In this document: one piece after another, positions 43,676-53,649 of the stretch
How the letters are laid out: each line of letters begins with the position of its first letter
Numbering within the stretch: the first letter of the stretch is position 1
From: UKL13-2 sp031414695
GTDB lineage: Bacteria > Pseudomonadota > Gammaproteobacteria > Burkholderiales > Usitatibacteraceae
Direction: 5' to 3'
DNA length: 64,000 nucleotides
NCBI GenBank assembly: GCA_031414695.1
Contig: JANNWG010000016.1
Coordinates: forward strand, 1-64,000
Position numbers and translations under genes: made by a program
Notes under the pieces: generated by a model
The model's database searches: none
Told to the model about the DNA's origin: nothing
The model's input: the letters and a program-made list of their open reading frames with translations, nothing else

Positions 43676-44587
43676 TTGAAACTCTTCTACGCCGACCAAT
43701 TTGTACTACCGCTGCCCGCAGGTCATCGCTTTCCGATGGAAAAATATCGGCTACTACGTGAGCGCTTGGCAGCGTCGGGTGCATTTTTACCAAGTGATTT
43801 TTGCGTACCGCCGGAGGCCACATTTGCCGAGTTGAGTCGTGCCCATGCACCCGACTACATCTTGCGCGTAGAGGCGGGTGCGCTCACGCCGCAAGAGCAA
43901 AAGCTAATTGGTTTTCCTTATTCGCCAGAAATGGTGACGCGCTCTAAACGCTCCTCAGGTGCGACGATTGCCGCTTGCCGCGCGGCAATTGCAGATGGCG
44001 TTGCGGCTAATTTAGCAGGTGGTACACATCATGCGTTTTATGATCGTGGCGAGGGCTTTTGTGTTTTTAATGATGCCGCCATTGCCGCGCGTGCCATGCA
44101 AGCCGAAGGGCTGGCTTCTCACATTGCAGTCATTGATTGTGATGTTCATCAGGGCAATGGCACAGCGTCGATTTTGGCGGGGGACGCGTCAATTTTTACC
44201 TTCTCTATTCATGGCGCTAAGAATTATCCATTTCGCCGCGAGTATCCGAGCGACTTAGATATTGATCTTGCTGATGGCGCAACGGATGTTGATTACTTGG
44301 ACGCCTTGCAATCAGGATTGGGGAGTGTATTTAATCGAATCACACCAGATTTAGTCATCTATCTGGCAGGTGCCGATCCATTTGCCGATGATCGTTTGGG
44401 TCGGCTTAAGTTGAGCAAGCAAGGTTTGCTCAGTCGCGATGAAATGGTATTGGCAGCATGCCATGCTCGGCAGATACCGGTTGCGATTGCGATGGCGGGT
44501 GGCTATGCACGCAATATTGTGGAGACGGTTGATATTCATGCTGCAACGATAATGCGTGCGAATAGTATGTTTAATGCTGATGAATGA
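43676..44587 (+). CDS. Histone deacetylase-like amidohydrolase (first copy)
   Basis: A 303-residue zinc-dependent deacetylase of the arginase/HDAC fold. Charge-relay His pair in GGTHHAFYDRGEGFC, zinc ligands in VIDCDVHQGNG and AGADPFADD, and the catalytic-Tyr loop MAGGYARN are all present. Its short form and AGADPFADDRLG resemble bacterial class IV-like HDACs that act on acetylated small molecules or proteins. The start is TTG at 43676. The 3' end overlaps the helicase gene by 8 bases, so it may be coupled to DNA repair genes, an unusual partner. Confidence 0.9.
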   Translation: MKLFYADQFVLPLPAGHRFPMEKYRLLRERLAASGAFLPSDFCVPPEATFAELSRAHAPDYILRVEAGALTPQEQKLIGFPYSPEMVTRSKRSSGATIAACRAAIADGVAANLAGGTHHAFYDRGEGFCVFNDAAIAARAMQAEGLASHIAVIDCDVHQGNGTASILAGDASIFTFSIHGAKNYPFRREYPSDLDIDLADGATDVDYLDALQSGLGSVFNRITPDLVIYLAGADPFADDRLGRLKLSKQGLLSRDEMVLAACHARQIPVAIAMAGGYARNIVETVDIHAATIMRANSMFNADE

Positions 44588-47063
44588 AACCCTAATATCT
44601 ACGGGCATTTACAAGCAAAATGCCGCGAAAACAGCCGTCAATGATTGGTTTTCACAAAAATTATGGCAGATATTCGATTTTCAAACCGACGTGTGGGATG
44701 CCTACGCGCGAGGTGAGTCTGGCTTGATTCACGCCGCGACGGGCACGGGTAAGACGCTAGCCGCTTGGTTAGCGCCTGTGCTCTTTCACGATCACCCGCA
44801 GCCGCTAACGGTGCTGTGGATTACACCTATGCGTGCGCTCGCTGCCGATACGCGGCTCTCATTGGAAGCACCAATTGCCGCAATGAATCTCGATTGGACT
44901 GTCGGCGTAAGAACAGGTGACACCACTACCGCTGAGCGCACCAAACAAAATAAAAAAATGCCTGCCGCACTCATCACCACGCCGGAAAGTTTGTCGCTCA
45001 TGCTCTCGCAAAAAAACGCGCGTGCGCAATTGCAAAATGTTGCGTGTGTCGTGGTGGATGAATGGCACGAGATGATCGGCAATAAACGCGGCGTGCAGGT
45101 CGAACTAGCACTCGCACGGCTGCGCCGTTTTAATCCTGCGCTTCGTATTTGGGGGCTGTCGGCCACGCTTGGCAATGTTGACGAAGCGATGTCCGTATTG
45201 CTTGGCGCAGGCACAGCTAAGCAAGGCCTTCTAGTCGAAGGCGTAAAAGATAAAAAAATTATTATTGATACCTTACTACCAAGCAGCCAAGTCAAAATTC
45301 CTTGGGCGGGGCATCTTGGATTTGCCATGTTGGATGATGTTGCGCGTGAAGTGGAAACAACCGCCAAGGCAGGTGGCGCGACACTTATTTTTACCAACAC
45401 GCGTAGCCAGGCTGAGCTTTGGTATCAAGCCCTACTCGCTGCAAAACCTGAGTGGGCGGGTGCGATTGCGCTACACCACGGCTCACTCTCGCGTGATGTG
45501 CGCGATTACGTTGAAGCGGGCTTAAAAAATGGCGCGCTGATGGTAGTGGTGGCAACCTCCAGCCTAGATTTAGGCGTGGATTTTTCACCTGTGGCGCGGG
45601 TGCTACAAATTGGCTCGCCCAAAGGTGTTGCGAGACTGTTGCAGCGGGCAGGGCGCTCAGGCCACGCACCAGGCCAAGTCTCTCGGGTGACAATGGTACC
45701 CACACATGCGTTTGAATTTGTCGAGTCACTCGCCGCACAACGCGCCGCATCACGCAAAGAAATCGAATCGCGCCGCCCCGTGCTGTGCCCGCTGGATGTG
45801 TTGGTGCAACATATGGTGACCATTGCATTAGGTGAAGGCTTTGAGGCCGATGAATTGCTCGCGGAGCTACACACAACGCACGCCTTTGCTGATTTAACCG
45901 AGACCGATTTTGATTGGGCGCTTGATTTTGTGACGCGCGGCGGCGAGGCGCTGAACGCCTATCCCGAGTATCAAAAAGTAGTGAAGCTGGATGATCGATA
46001 CGTGGTTGAAAGTAGCGACATTGCTCGTCGTCATCGTTTGGCTATTGGCACGATTGTTTCCGATGCGTCGATGGATGTGCGCTACATGAATGGCACAAGA
46101 CTTGGGCATGTTGAGGAAAGTTTTATCGCGCGCCTCTCACCGGGCGATGCGTTTACATTTGCTGGGCGCACGTTAGAGTTAATTCGGGTGCGCGAGATGG
46201 CAGCTTATGTAAAACCCGCGAAGACCATTAAACGCTTAGTGCCACACTGGGCGGGTGGGCGCATGCCACTCTCGACGCAACTTGCTGCGAGCGTGCGAGA
46301 TGTACTAAATGATATTCGTCAACAGTTGCCTCATACACTTTCAACGCATGAGATTAACGCCGTGGCACAGATTTTTCGCCTTCAGCGCGCGATGTCGGTC
46401 GTGCCAAATAGTCAGGAGCTTTTGATTGAGCAAATCACCACGCGCGAAGGGCAGCATTTTTTTTGCTACCCGTTTCAAGGCCGCCATGTGCATACCGGTC
46501 TGGCGGCATTAGTGAGTTATCGGCTAGGCCAAATTACGCCCGCGACATTTTCATTTTCGGTCAATGACTATGGCTTTGAATTGCTATCGGCCACACCATA
46601 TACGATAAATCACGCCCTGCTAGACGTGGTATTTTCACCAGACAATTTATTTGCCGACATCATCAAAAGCCTGAATGCGGCAGAGCTTGCTAAACGCCAC
46701 TTTCGTGAAATCGCGCGAGTGGCGGGGTTAATATTTACCGGCTATCCGGGCGCCAATAAAAGCAATAAACAATTGCAAGCAAGCTCGGGCTTAATCTTTG
46801 ATGTATTTAACCAATGGGATAACAAAAATCCTTTGCTCGCACAAGCTACCCGCGAAGTTTTAGCGCGTGAATTAGAGCTAGAGCGGCTGACTTTAGCGCT
46901 TCAGCAATTCAAGCTTGCACGCATCACCATCATTCGCACAGATCGCCCAACACCGTTTTCATTTCCGCTAATGGTGGAACGTTTGCGCGAAAAACTCAGT
47001 ACCGAAAAACTCGCTGATCGCATTGCGAGAATGCAGGCCGTTTTTGATAAGGTGTCGATTTGA
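44580..47063 (+). CDS. Ligase-associated DEXH-box helicase (Lhr-like)
   Basis: An 827-residue superfamily 2 helicase related to Lhr. It has Walker A AATGTGKTLAAW, motif II VVVDEWHEM (DEWH), motif III LSATLG, and the second RecA-like domain with IFTNTRSQAELW and LLQRAGRSGHAPG (motif VI). A winged-helix and Lhr-core C-terminal part follow. The immediate downstream partner pdeM identifies it as the helicase of the ligase-associated DNA-damage response set; the ATP-dependent ligase and the exonuclease of that set are not in this window. The start ATG at 44580 overlaps the deacetylase gene. Confidence 0.9.
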   Translation: MNETLISTGIYKQNAAKTAVNDWFSQKLWQIFDFQTDVWDAYARGESGLIHAATGTGKTLAAWLAPVLFHDHPQPLTVLWITPMRALAADTRLSLEAPIAAMNLDWTVGVRTGDTTTAERTKQNKKMPAALITTPESLSLMLSQKNARAQLQNVACVVVDEWHEMIGNKRGVQVELALARLRRFNPALRIWGLSATLGNVDEAMSVLLGAGTAKQGLLVEGVKDKKIIIDTLLPSSQVKIPWAGHLGFAMLDDVAREVETTAKAGGATLIFTNTRSQAELWYQALLAAKPEWAGAIALHHGSLSRDVRDYVEAGLKNGALMVVVATSSLDLGVDFSPVARVLQIGSPKGVARLLQRAGRSGHAPGQVSRVTMVPTHAFEFVESLAAQRAASRKEIESRRPVLCPLDVLVQHMVTIALGEGFEADELLAELHTTHAFADLTETDFDWALDFVTRGGEALNAYPEYQKVVKLDDRYVVESSDIARRHRLAIGTIVSDASMDVRYMNGTRLGHVEESFIARLSPGDAFTFAGRTLELIRVREMAAYVKPAKTIKRLVPHWAGGRMPLSTQLAASVRDVLNDIRQQLPHTLSTHEINAVAQIFRLQRAMSVVPNSQELLIEQITTREGQHFFCYPFQGRHVHTGLAALVSYRLGQITPATFSFSVNDYGFELLSATPYTINHALLDVVFSPDNLFADIIKSLNAAELAKRHFREIARVAGLIFTGYPGANKSNKQLQASSGLIFDVFNQWDNKNPLLAQATREVLARELELERLTLALQQFKLARITIIRTDRPTPFSFPLMVERLREKLSTEKLADRIARMQAVFDKVSI

Positions 47064-47707
47064 AAACGATTACACTCGCGAATCAAACCGTCATGCTGCA
47101 TCCTGAAAAAGCGCTCTACTGGCCCGAAGAGGCAACCCTTTTTATTGCTGATATTCACGTCGGTAAAGTCGCCGCATTTCGCGCGGCGGGTTTGCCATTA
47201 CCACCTGGCTCAACTACCGCTGCACTCACACGCTTGAATCGCGTCATCAGCGATACCAATGCGAAGCGCATTGTTTTCTTAGGCGATTTTCTGCACAGTC
47301 GTGCTGCACGTGCAGATCCTACCTTTGCCAAATTTCTCGCATGGCGACAGACGCATCAACGCATCGATATCACGCTGGTGCGTGGCAATCATGATAAACA
47401 CGCTGGTGATCCGCCCGCTGATTGGCATATGGATTGTGTTGAAGAGGGCGAAACACTCGGCCCATTCTGCTTAGCACACCATCCGAGTCCCAGTCCCAAT
47501 GGCTATGTTCTTGCCGGCCACATTCATCCGGCTATCCGACTCAATGGCGCCGCAAATGATTCGCTAAGGCTAGCCTGCTTTTGGGTAGGTGAGCAGGTGA
47601 TGGTGCTACCCGCATTCGGCGAATTTACTGGCACTTATGTGGTGAAACCAAAGCTTGGCGATAGGGTGTACGTAGTGGCGGATGGGGAAGTCGTGGGTGT
47701 CGTTTGA
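47060..47707 (+). CDS. pdeM: Ligase-associated DNA damage response endonuclease PdeM
   Basis: A 215-residue calcineurin-like metallophosphoesterase with FIADIHVGK, FLGDFLH, RGNHD and a GHIHPAI motif, the ordered metal ligands of the family. PdeM is encoded next to the Lhr-like helicase and acts in DNA-damage repair in bacteria that have this set. The start is TTG and overlaps the helicase stop by 4 bases (TTGA), so the two proteins are translationally coupled. Confidence 0.92.
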   Translation: MKTITLANQTVMLHPEKALYWPEEATLFIADIHVGKVAAFRAAGLPLPPGSTTAALTRLNRVISDTNAKRIVFLGDFLHSRAARADPTFAKFLAWRQTHQRIDITLVRGNHDKHAGDPPADWHMDCVEEGETLGPFCLAHHPSPSPNGYVLAGHIHPAIRLNGAANDSLRLACFWVGEQVMVLPAFGEFTGTYVVKPKLGDRVYVVADGEVVGVV

Positions 47708-47783
47708 TTGACGCGCATCGTCAGTTAAAAATTTGCAGTTTCGCCGGGCGCACTATAATTGACTATCAATTCAATAATTCGAC

Positions 47784-49322
47784 ATGTTAAAACCAAATCA
47801 AACCCCTGCATGGCGCAAACTTACTGCTGCCGTAAATACCATTCCTTCAACCACTCGTTCCTCCAGCGCCATTGCACTCACTAGTGCTTGCAGTATTACG
47901 GCGGATTTCTCGCGGCAGGCCATCAATGCCGATGTATTTTCAGCATTGTCAGCGTTTGTTGATGAGATTGGCTTGGCATCGAAAGCGGCTGACTTAGTGG
48001 CAGGTCGTGCCTTAAATCCGACTGAGTTGCGCCCAGTTTTGCACACGTTATTGCGCAGCAATGCGGCAAGTGATTACCAAAGCGTCATCGCCAATGAGCT
48101 TAACCGCATTAAGACATTTAGCCACCAAGTGCGTACTGGTCACAGTCTATCGCGTAGTGCAGCTGATAAAGCGTACACAGATGTCGTGGTTGTAGGTATC
48201 GGCGGCTCTTTCTTGGGCCCTGCATTGGCAGTAGCGGCGTTAAAGTGTTTTCATGACGGCCCGCGCATCCATTTTGTGAGCAATATTGATAGCGCGGCGA
48301 TGGCTGATACGCTCGCGTTGCTATCGGCGGCGTTGACGTTGGTCGTCGTGATTTCGAAGACGTTCACGACCGAGGAAACAAATATTAATGCCAATGTGGC
48401 GCGCGAATGGTTGACAGAAGCACTTGGTGAGGATGCGATAACGCAGCAATTTGTTGCTATTACCGCGAACCCAGCTGAAGCGGCAAAGCAAGGCTATGCG
48501 CCTAGCCGTACGTTTGTCTTTTGGGATGGTGTAGGTGGACGTTACTCGATGTGGTCGAGCGTAGGTTTGCCGATAGCACTTGCTGTCGGTTATACGCGCT
48601 TTGCAGAAATGTTGGCTGGTGCAGAAGCAATGGATACACATTTTGCTACTGCGCCATTCAATCAAAATTTACCGATGCTGATGGCCGCTGTGGGCGTATG
48701 GAATCGTAATTTTCGCAGCATCGGCGTGCACGCTGTGCTGCCATATGCCGAGCGACTTGGGTTGTTGCCCAAGCATCTGCAACAGCTTGAAATGGAGTCC
48801 AATGGTAAGTCGGTTGATTTAGACGGTGCTTTGGTGGATTACGCGACGTGCCCGGTCATTTTTGGTGAGGCGGGCACCAATGGTCAGCATTCGTTTTACC
48901 AATTACTCCATCAAGGAACAGATTTAATTTCCGCCGATATTATTGTGTTGAATGAACGCGAAAGTCAGCAATTTAGCCAAGCGCAGGATCAACACCATAG
49001 GCTCAATACCAACGCAATCGCGCAAGCTGAGGCACTTTGGCAAGGCCATGCACCTGCTGGGCTTAATACTCATAAAATACATCCCGGTGGCCGACCTGTC
49101 ACAATGCTCGAATTAACGCGACTTGATGCGCGTCACTTGGGTGCTTTGGTAGCACTCTACGAAAATAAAGTATTTGCACAAGGTGTGATGTGGCACATCA
49201 ATAGTTTTGACCAATGGGGAGTAGAGTTAGGTAAAGTCATTGCGCGCGGCTTGTTACCAGAAGTCAAACGCTTTAAAAAGGACGAATCCATTCTTTGCCA
49301 ACTTAACGTAGTCAAAAAATAA
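47784..49322 (+). CDS. pgi: Glucose-6-phosphate isomerase
   Basis: Pgi interconverts glucose-6-phosphate and fructose-6-phosphate in glycolysis and gluconeogenesis. The 512-residue protein has VVVGIGGSFLGP (sugar phosphate loop), VVISKTFTTEET, the signature DGVGGRYSMWSSVGL, and FGEAGTNGQHSFYQLLHQGT with the catalytic Glu and His. The C-terminus carries SFDQWGVELGK, the second PROSITE-type signature. It is slightly shorter than the 549-residue E. coli enzyme. The hybrid-kinase-like gene follows after 12 bases. Confidence 0.97.
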   Translation: MLKPNQTPAWRKLTAAVNTIPSTTRSSSAIALTSACSITADFSRQAINADVFSALSAFVDEIGLASKAADLVAGRALNPTELRPVLHTLLRSNAASDYQSVIANELNRIKTFSHQVRTGHSLSRSAADKAYTDVVVVGIGGSFLGPALAVAALKCFHDGPRIHFVSNIDSAAMADTLALLSAALTLVVVISKTFTTEETNINANVAREWLTEALGEDAITQQFVAITANPAEAAKQGYAPSRTFVFWDGVGGRYSMWSSVGLPIALAVGYTRFAEMLAGAEAMDTHFATAPFNQNLPMLMAAVGVWNRNFRSIGVHAVLPYAERLGLLPKHLQQLEMESNGKSVDLDGALVDYATCPVIFGEAGTNGQHSFYQLLHQGTDLISADIIVLNERESQQFSQAQDQHHRLNTNAIAQAEALWQGHAPAGLNTHKIHPGGRPVTMLELTRLDARHLGALVALYENKVFAQGVMWHINSFDQWGVELGKVIARGLLPEVKRFKKDESILCQLNVVKK

Positions 49323-49334
49323 ATATCATTTGTA

Positions 49335-51683
49335 ATGAAAAACGCCAGCCAATTACTTGCCGCACTGAATCAACCAATATTTGAGCTCGATCTTGACGGG
49401 ATCGTTATTGCGTCAACAGAGGCTGCAAGCATTCAGGCAGGTCGCGAGGCGACCGTTGTTGGCTTTGCGCTTGCTGATATTTTCAGCAACAAGGCGCAAT
49501 CGCGATTTGTCCAAACGTTGAAACGTATTGCCGACGGCAAAATTGCCAGCGCGACCATTGACGTCATGTTGATAGCGGATGCGTCAGATCAAATTGAACG
49601 ACCAATGGAAGCAAAACTCGCCAGCATCAACAGCGTTAACGGCAAGCCAGTTTCCGTTGCGGTATGGCTACGTGATTTGTCCATTGAGAAAGCCAACGAA
49701 GCAGCGGCCAATGTACAGGGCACGCACTTACTTGACTTGGTCGAGCATGTGAATGATGCCTGCGTAGTAGAGCGTCAAGACGGCACTATTGAAATGTTAA
49801 ACGACGCATTTTGTCGATTGTTTAATATCAAATCTGCGCCACAATCGATGGTGGGTACAAGCTGTGCGGCGTTGTTTGAAGACGCTTCTGCCACCACTGA
49901 AAAACGCATTGGCCCACTCTACTTTCCGCTGGATGCAGGTGGTAGCAATAATCAGCATGACCAGCTGGAGTTTCGACTTGAAAGCGGCGAAAAAGTAGTA
50001 CAAGCCACACTCGCTGTAGAAGGCGAAACAGGCATCGCGGGGCGATTGCATTTATTCCACCTAAAAATCGCGCGTCCAGATGCAGAAGATGATGGCGACA
50101 AACCGTCCGCAGGCATGCTAGCCACCCAAATGGCGCTAATTGAAAAAATTGCACGAGAGCTAGTTGTGGCACTAGAAGGTGCAGGTAGTGCAGTGCTACG
50201 CGGCGAGCAACTGGATTTGCCGAGCCCAGTGCTAAATCATTTTCGTCGGGTCGAGCAAGCTGCAACGTCGGCATTTGATTCAGTCGCAGGTCTGCTCGAT
50301 TTTTCACGTATTGAAGGCACGGCGATTACCTTAGAGTCTAGCCAATTTAGTCTGCGCGAAAGCATTGCAGTGATGTTGGCTAGCATCGTGATGCACGCTG
50401 AAAAATTGCATGTCCAACTACGTGTAAGTATTGAGCAAGACGTACCAGATAAAATGACTGGTGACGGTGCGCGCTTGATATTAGCGTTACGAAATTTGAT
50501 GGATGCTGCATTGATGCTGTTACCAAATGATGTAGCGGTGCAAGGCGAGAAGCCACCAAAACTAATCCTCACTGTAGCACCTGAATACGAATCTGATGCC
50601 AAAATTTACTTAGCGTTTACCATTGAGTTGCTAGTACGTGGAAAGGCCGCTAAACCTAAAGCATTGTCCCCATCAGCGGTAATGCAATTAGCCCTAGCGC
50701 GACAAATTGTGCGTGCTCTCGCCGAAGGCAAAGGCAAAGTGGACACGATTGAGCGAAAGCTCGGTGTCACCCATACATTCACAGCGGCTTTTCCATTCGA
50801 TGCCTCTCGCACACCGAAACCGCGTCCGATGTTTGTCACGCTCACAGGTTTACCTGTGCTAATCGTCAGTGAAAATATTGAAGAACGCAAACAATTGTCT
50901 GAATGGATGAAAAGCTGGCGCATGCTACCGCGTGAAGCGGATAACGCAACCATGGCGATACGTTTGCTTAGCCGTTTAGCAGAGGAAAAAAGTCCGATTC
51001 CACTTGTAGTGACAACCAACCAGTTACCCATGCAAGATGGTTTTTTAATGGCTTTTCGTATCAAACAGCACCCGCACCTTAAGCAAACGGCCATCATTAT
51101 GTTGGCGACCGGTGGCAAACCGGGTGACGCTATTACCTGTCGTGAAAATGGCATCAGTGCCTACCTGCGCCAGCCAGTCGCGCCGCAGCAACTTAATGAA
51201 GCGATCACTGCTGTTATGGGCGCTGAGGATGATGCGAGTGCTGTTGGCACCTTAATTACGCGTCACTCTTTACGTGAGCTGAAAAAAGCCAGCGTGCTTA
51301 TTATTGATAAAGACCGCGACCAAGCGATGTTTGCTGGAGGCGGTTTAAAGAAACGCGACTACCGCGTCGTACTTGCTGGTGACGCCAAAGAAGCCTTTGA
51401 CGCGATGGCGCAAGAAGAGTTTGATGTAATTGTCGTTGACCCAGATGAGGCTTTATTCGAAGAAGGCATAACGATTGTCGCCGCGCTCAACAAAAACACT
51501 GGTACAGATCGCCCCACACCAAAAATATTGCTCGCCAGTGAATCGCCAGCTACTGATTTGTCAGATTACGATGGCTTTGTTTTAAAGCCATTTGCAAAAG
51601 ACTCATTGGTTAATGCGGTGGCCGAAATTTTGTTAGTGGGTGACAAAGTTGATGATGGCGACGATGCTGAGCTGGTCGCATAG
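49335..51683 (+). CDS. Degenerate PAS / hybrid histidine kinase-like protein
   Basis: A 782-residue cytoplasmic protein. Two PAS-like domains (about 5-110 and 130-245) precede a region (about 262-490) with the layout of HisKA plus HATPase. Where SHELRTPL is expected it reads ARELVVALEG, with no phospho-acceptor His, and no G-box is seen. The first receiver (about 505-630) has SEN at the acidic pocket, Thr in place of the phospho-Asp (VVTTNQLP) and Arg for the conserved Lys. The second receiver (about 652-770) keeps IIDKD, Asp near 702 (VVDPD) and Lys near 751 (LKPF). It probably works as a scaffold or phosphate sink rather than a kinase. Confidence 0.75.
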   Translation: MKNASQLLAALNQPIFELDLDGIVIASTEAASIQAGREATVVGFALADIFSNKAQSRFVQTLKRIADGKIASATIDVMLIADASDQIERPMEAKLASINSVNGKPVSVAVWLRDLSIEKANEAAANVQGTHLLDLVEHVNDACVVERQDGTIEMLNDAFCRLFNIKSAPQSMVGTSCAALFEDASATTEKRIGPLYFPLDAGGSNNQHDQLEFRLESGEKVVQATLAVEGETGIAGRLHLFHLKIARPDAEDDGDKPSAGMLATQMALIEKIARELVVALEGAGSAVLRGEQLDLPSPVLNHFRRVEQAATSAFDSVAGLLDFSRIEGTAITLESSQFSLRESIAVMLASIVMHAEKLHVQLRVSIEQDVPDKMTGDGARLILALRNLMDAALMLLPNDVAVQGEKPPKLILTVAPEYESDAKIYLAFTIELLVRGKAAKPKALSPSAVMQLALARQIVRALAEGKGKVDTIERKLGVTHTFTAAFPFDASRTPKPRPMFVTLTGLPVLIVSENIEERKQLSEWMKSWRMLPREADNATMAIRLLSRLAEEKSPIPLVVTTNQLPMQDGFLMAFRIKQHPHLKQTAIIMLATGGKPGDAITCRENGISAYLRQPVAPQQLNEAITAVMGAEDDASAVGTLITRHSLRELKKASVLIIDKDRDQAMFAGGGLKKRDYRVVLAGDAKEAFDAMAQEEFDVIVVDPDEALFEEGITIVAALNKNTGTDRPTPKILLASESPATDLSDYDGFVLKPFAKDSLVNAVAEILLVGDKVDDGDDAELVA

Positions 51684-51691
51684 TTAAGCGG

Positions 51692-53647
51692 TTATCGACT
51701 CACTCTGAAGGCTTTAACTGCGCGCAAAAATTCCGTGACACTTAGCTTTGATGTTGGCGCGTAGCGGGTATGAATGTAGGCGTCAATGACTATTTTGGCT
51801 TGTGGGTAGTTGGCGGGCTGTGCTTGTTTGATGCGCGCTAGAAAATCTAATGGGCCTTCATTGGGTCGTCGAATCAAGCCCTGACGTGCCATTTGAGCAC
51901 AAAAACGTTCAAACGCCGCAATGACTGGGGGCTTTCGATTTCTATATTCCATTAGCATTAAAAATAAACCGACGCTGCCGCCTGCCGCAAATACGCCGAC
52001 GATTAGATAAATGGCGAGCGTTTGCCAATCAATTTTTGGCATACCGAAGCCATCAAAAATTGACTGTTGTTTGTCTTGGTTAAAGCCTACTACCCAACGA
52101 TTCCACTCGGTGTTAATCGCGTCCCATGCGTACACGGCTTGTTTCAAAATGCCGAATTTATCTGCTTGGGCGATTGTGTCGTAAATGCCTACGGGACCTA
52201 ATGCGGCGCTGATGCCGCGATTAATTCTGAGCGGTGAGACAGCAAATGTTGGGTCAACACGCAGCCAGCCTAGATCGTCGAGCCAGACTTCCGTCCAGGC
52301 ATGGGCTTCGGCTTGGCGAACGATGAGCTGGCGTGTGATGGGGTTCACCTCGCCACCTTGATAGCCAGTGACCACGCGCGCTGGTACACCAGCCGCACGC
52401 ATGATGAGCGCGAAGCTGCCGGCATAATGCTCGCAAAAACCAAGCTTGGTGCCGAAGAAAAATTCGTCAACCGGGTCGGCACCGAGCTTAGGCGGCTCAA
52501 AGGTATAGCCAAATTCGATGTTATAAATCCGCATCAATTCATTGATGAGTTCTTTCGTATCAGGATATTTTTCGCGCATTGTTTTTGCGTAAGCAATCGT
52601 GCGCGGATTGATGCGGGTGTTGTAATTTAGGTAGCGATTCAAATCACTTGGCGGCGCATTTAGGCCGACGCGATAGCGCAAGTGTGAAGACATATCATAG
52701 GCTTGGACATTAGTAACAGGCTGCTTGGCGCGTAATTGGTAGTCACTCAACATCAAAGCGTCTTGTGGTGGCGCGGTCGGCATATCGAGCGCAAATAGCC
52801 ACTGTTTATTGTGCGGTTGCAAGGTCACGCGGTAATTAATCGCAGGGCCTTCAGCTTCATATTTCAATTCATTGATTGGAGGCGCATCCATCATTTGCCA
52901 GCCGCGACCTGCTTGTAATCCGAGCACAGGGCCGCGCCAATAAAGATCAAGCGTTTGTGGCACAGCGCCTTCAAACTCCACTCGAAAGGCGAGCGCGTCT
53001 GATTGCGAAAGTTTAGAAATATCGCCCGGTGACATGCTGCCAGATAGCCCAGTGCGCGCGCTGTCTTCTTGCGGCATCGACCAAAGCGGGCCGCTGAGGC
53101 GTGGGAATAAAAAAAACAATACAAGCATCATCGGTAGAGCTTGCACCATCAGCCAAAGCGAAGGCACTAGTCGTTCACGCACGCTAGGCTCAGTATGAAT
53201 ACGGTTAAAGCCAATTAAGGTGGCGATAAAAATCCACACGCAGGTAAACATATACGCGCCCATCGCGATGGTTTGCGAATATAAAAAATTAGTCAGCGCT
53301 AAAAAGAAACCTAAAAATATCACGACCATGGCGTCGCGCTTCATCTTCATCTCAAGCACCTTGAGACATAGCATCACAATCAACAGTGCCACGCCCACTT
53401 CACGTCCAAACAAACGTCGATACTCGACAAATGCGCCTGCAGTAATCGCGGCGGCAATCAGCGCCATGACCCACCACGGCGGCAGACGAAAACCATTGCG
53501 TGCAATCCACCAGCGCCATGCACCCGCTGCAATACAAGTGGCCGTCATCCACCAAGGCAGGCGCTGCATATGCGGGGCAATCACAAATCCCATTGCGGCG
53601 ATGAGCCAAGTGATATTAGCAAGTGTGAGGGCGGTTTGGTTCAGCAT
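51692..53647 (-). CDS. DUF3488 transglutaminase-like membrane protein (TgpA-like)
   Basis: A protein of about 651 residues. Six N-terminal membrane helices are followed by a periplasmic transglutaminase domain with LGFCEHYAGSFALIMRAAGVPARVVTGYQGG (catalytic Cys), AHAWTEVW (His) and LGWLRVDPT (Asp). A further membrane helix and a cytoplasmic DUF4129 tail end it. Members of this family are thought to modify or cross-link periplasmic proteins. It follows the DUF58 gene by two bases; the ATG at 53647 is preferred over one at 53689 inside that gene. It is the last gene of the moxR operon. Confidence 0.92.
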   Translation of the reverse strand: MLNQTALTLANITWLIAAMGFVIAPHMQRLPWWMTATCIAAGAWRWWIARNGFRLPPWWVMALIAAAITAGAFVEYRRLFGREVGVALLIVMLCLKVLEMKMKRDAMVVIFLGFFLALTNFLYSQTIAMGAYMFTCVWIFIATLIGFNRIHTEPSVRERLVPSLWLMVQALPMMLVLFFLFPRLSGPLWSMPQEDSARTGLSGSMSPGDISKLSQSDALAFRVEFEGAVPQTLDLYWRGPVLGLQAGRGWQMMDAPPINELKYEAEGPAINYRVTLQPHNKQWLFALDMPTAPPQDALMLSDYQLRAKQPVTNVQAYDMSSHLRYRVGLNAPPSDLNRYLNYNTRINPRTIAYAKTMREKYPDTKELINELMRIYNIEFGYTFEPPKLGADPVDEFFFGTKLGFCEHYAGSFALIMRAAGVPARVVTGYQGGEVNPITRQLIVRQAEAHAWTEVWLDDLGWLRVDPTFAVSPLRINRGISAALGPVGIYDTIAQADKFGILKQAVYAWDAINTEWNRWVVGFNQDKQQSIFDGFGMPKIDWQTLAIYLIVGVFAAGGSVGLFLMLMEYRNRKPPVIAAFERFCAQMARQGLIRRPNEGPLDFLARIKQAQPANYPQAKIVIDAYIHTRYAPTSKLSVTEFLRAVKAFRVSR

Positions 53648-53649
53648 TG

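Noticed and set aside
44792..45400. 202-codon antisense frame in the helicase gene
   Set aside because: It lies wholly within motif-bearing helicase sequence and has no independent start signal or recognisable product.
50606..51154. 182-codon antisense frame in the hybrid-kinase-like gene
   Set aside because: A shadow of the receiver-coding region; no recognisable motifs.
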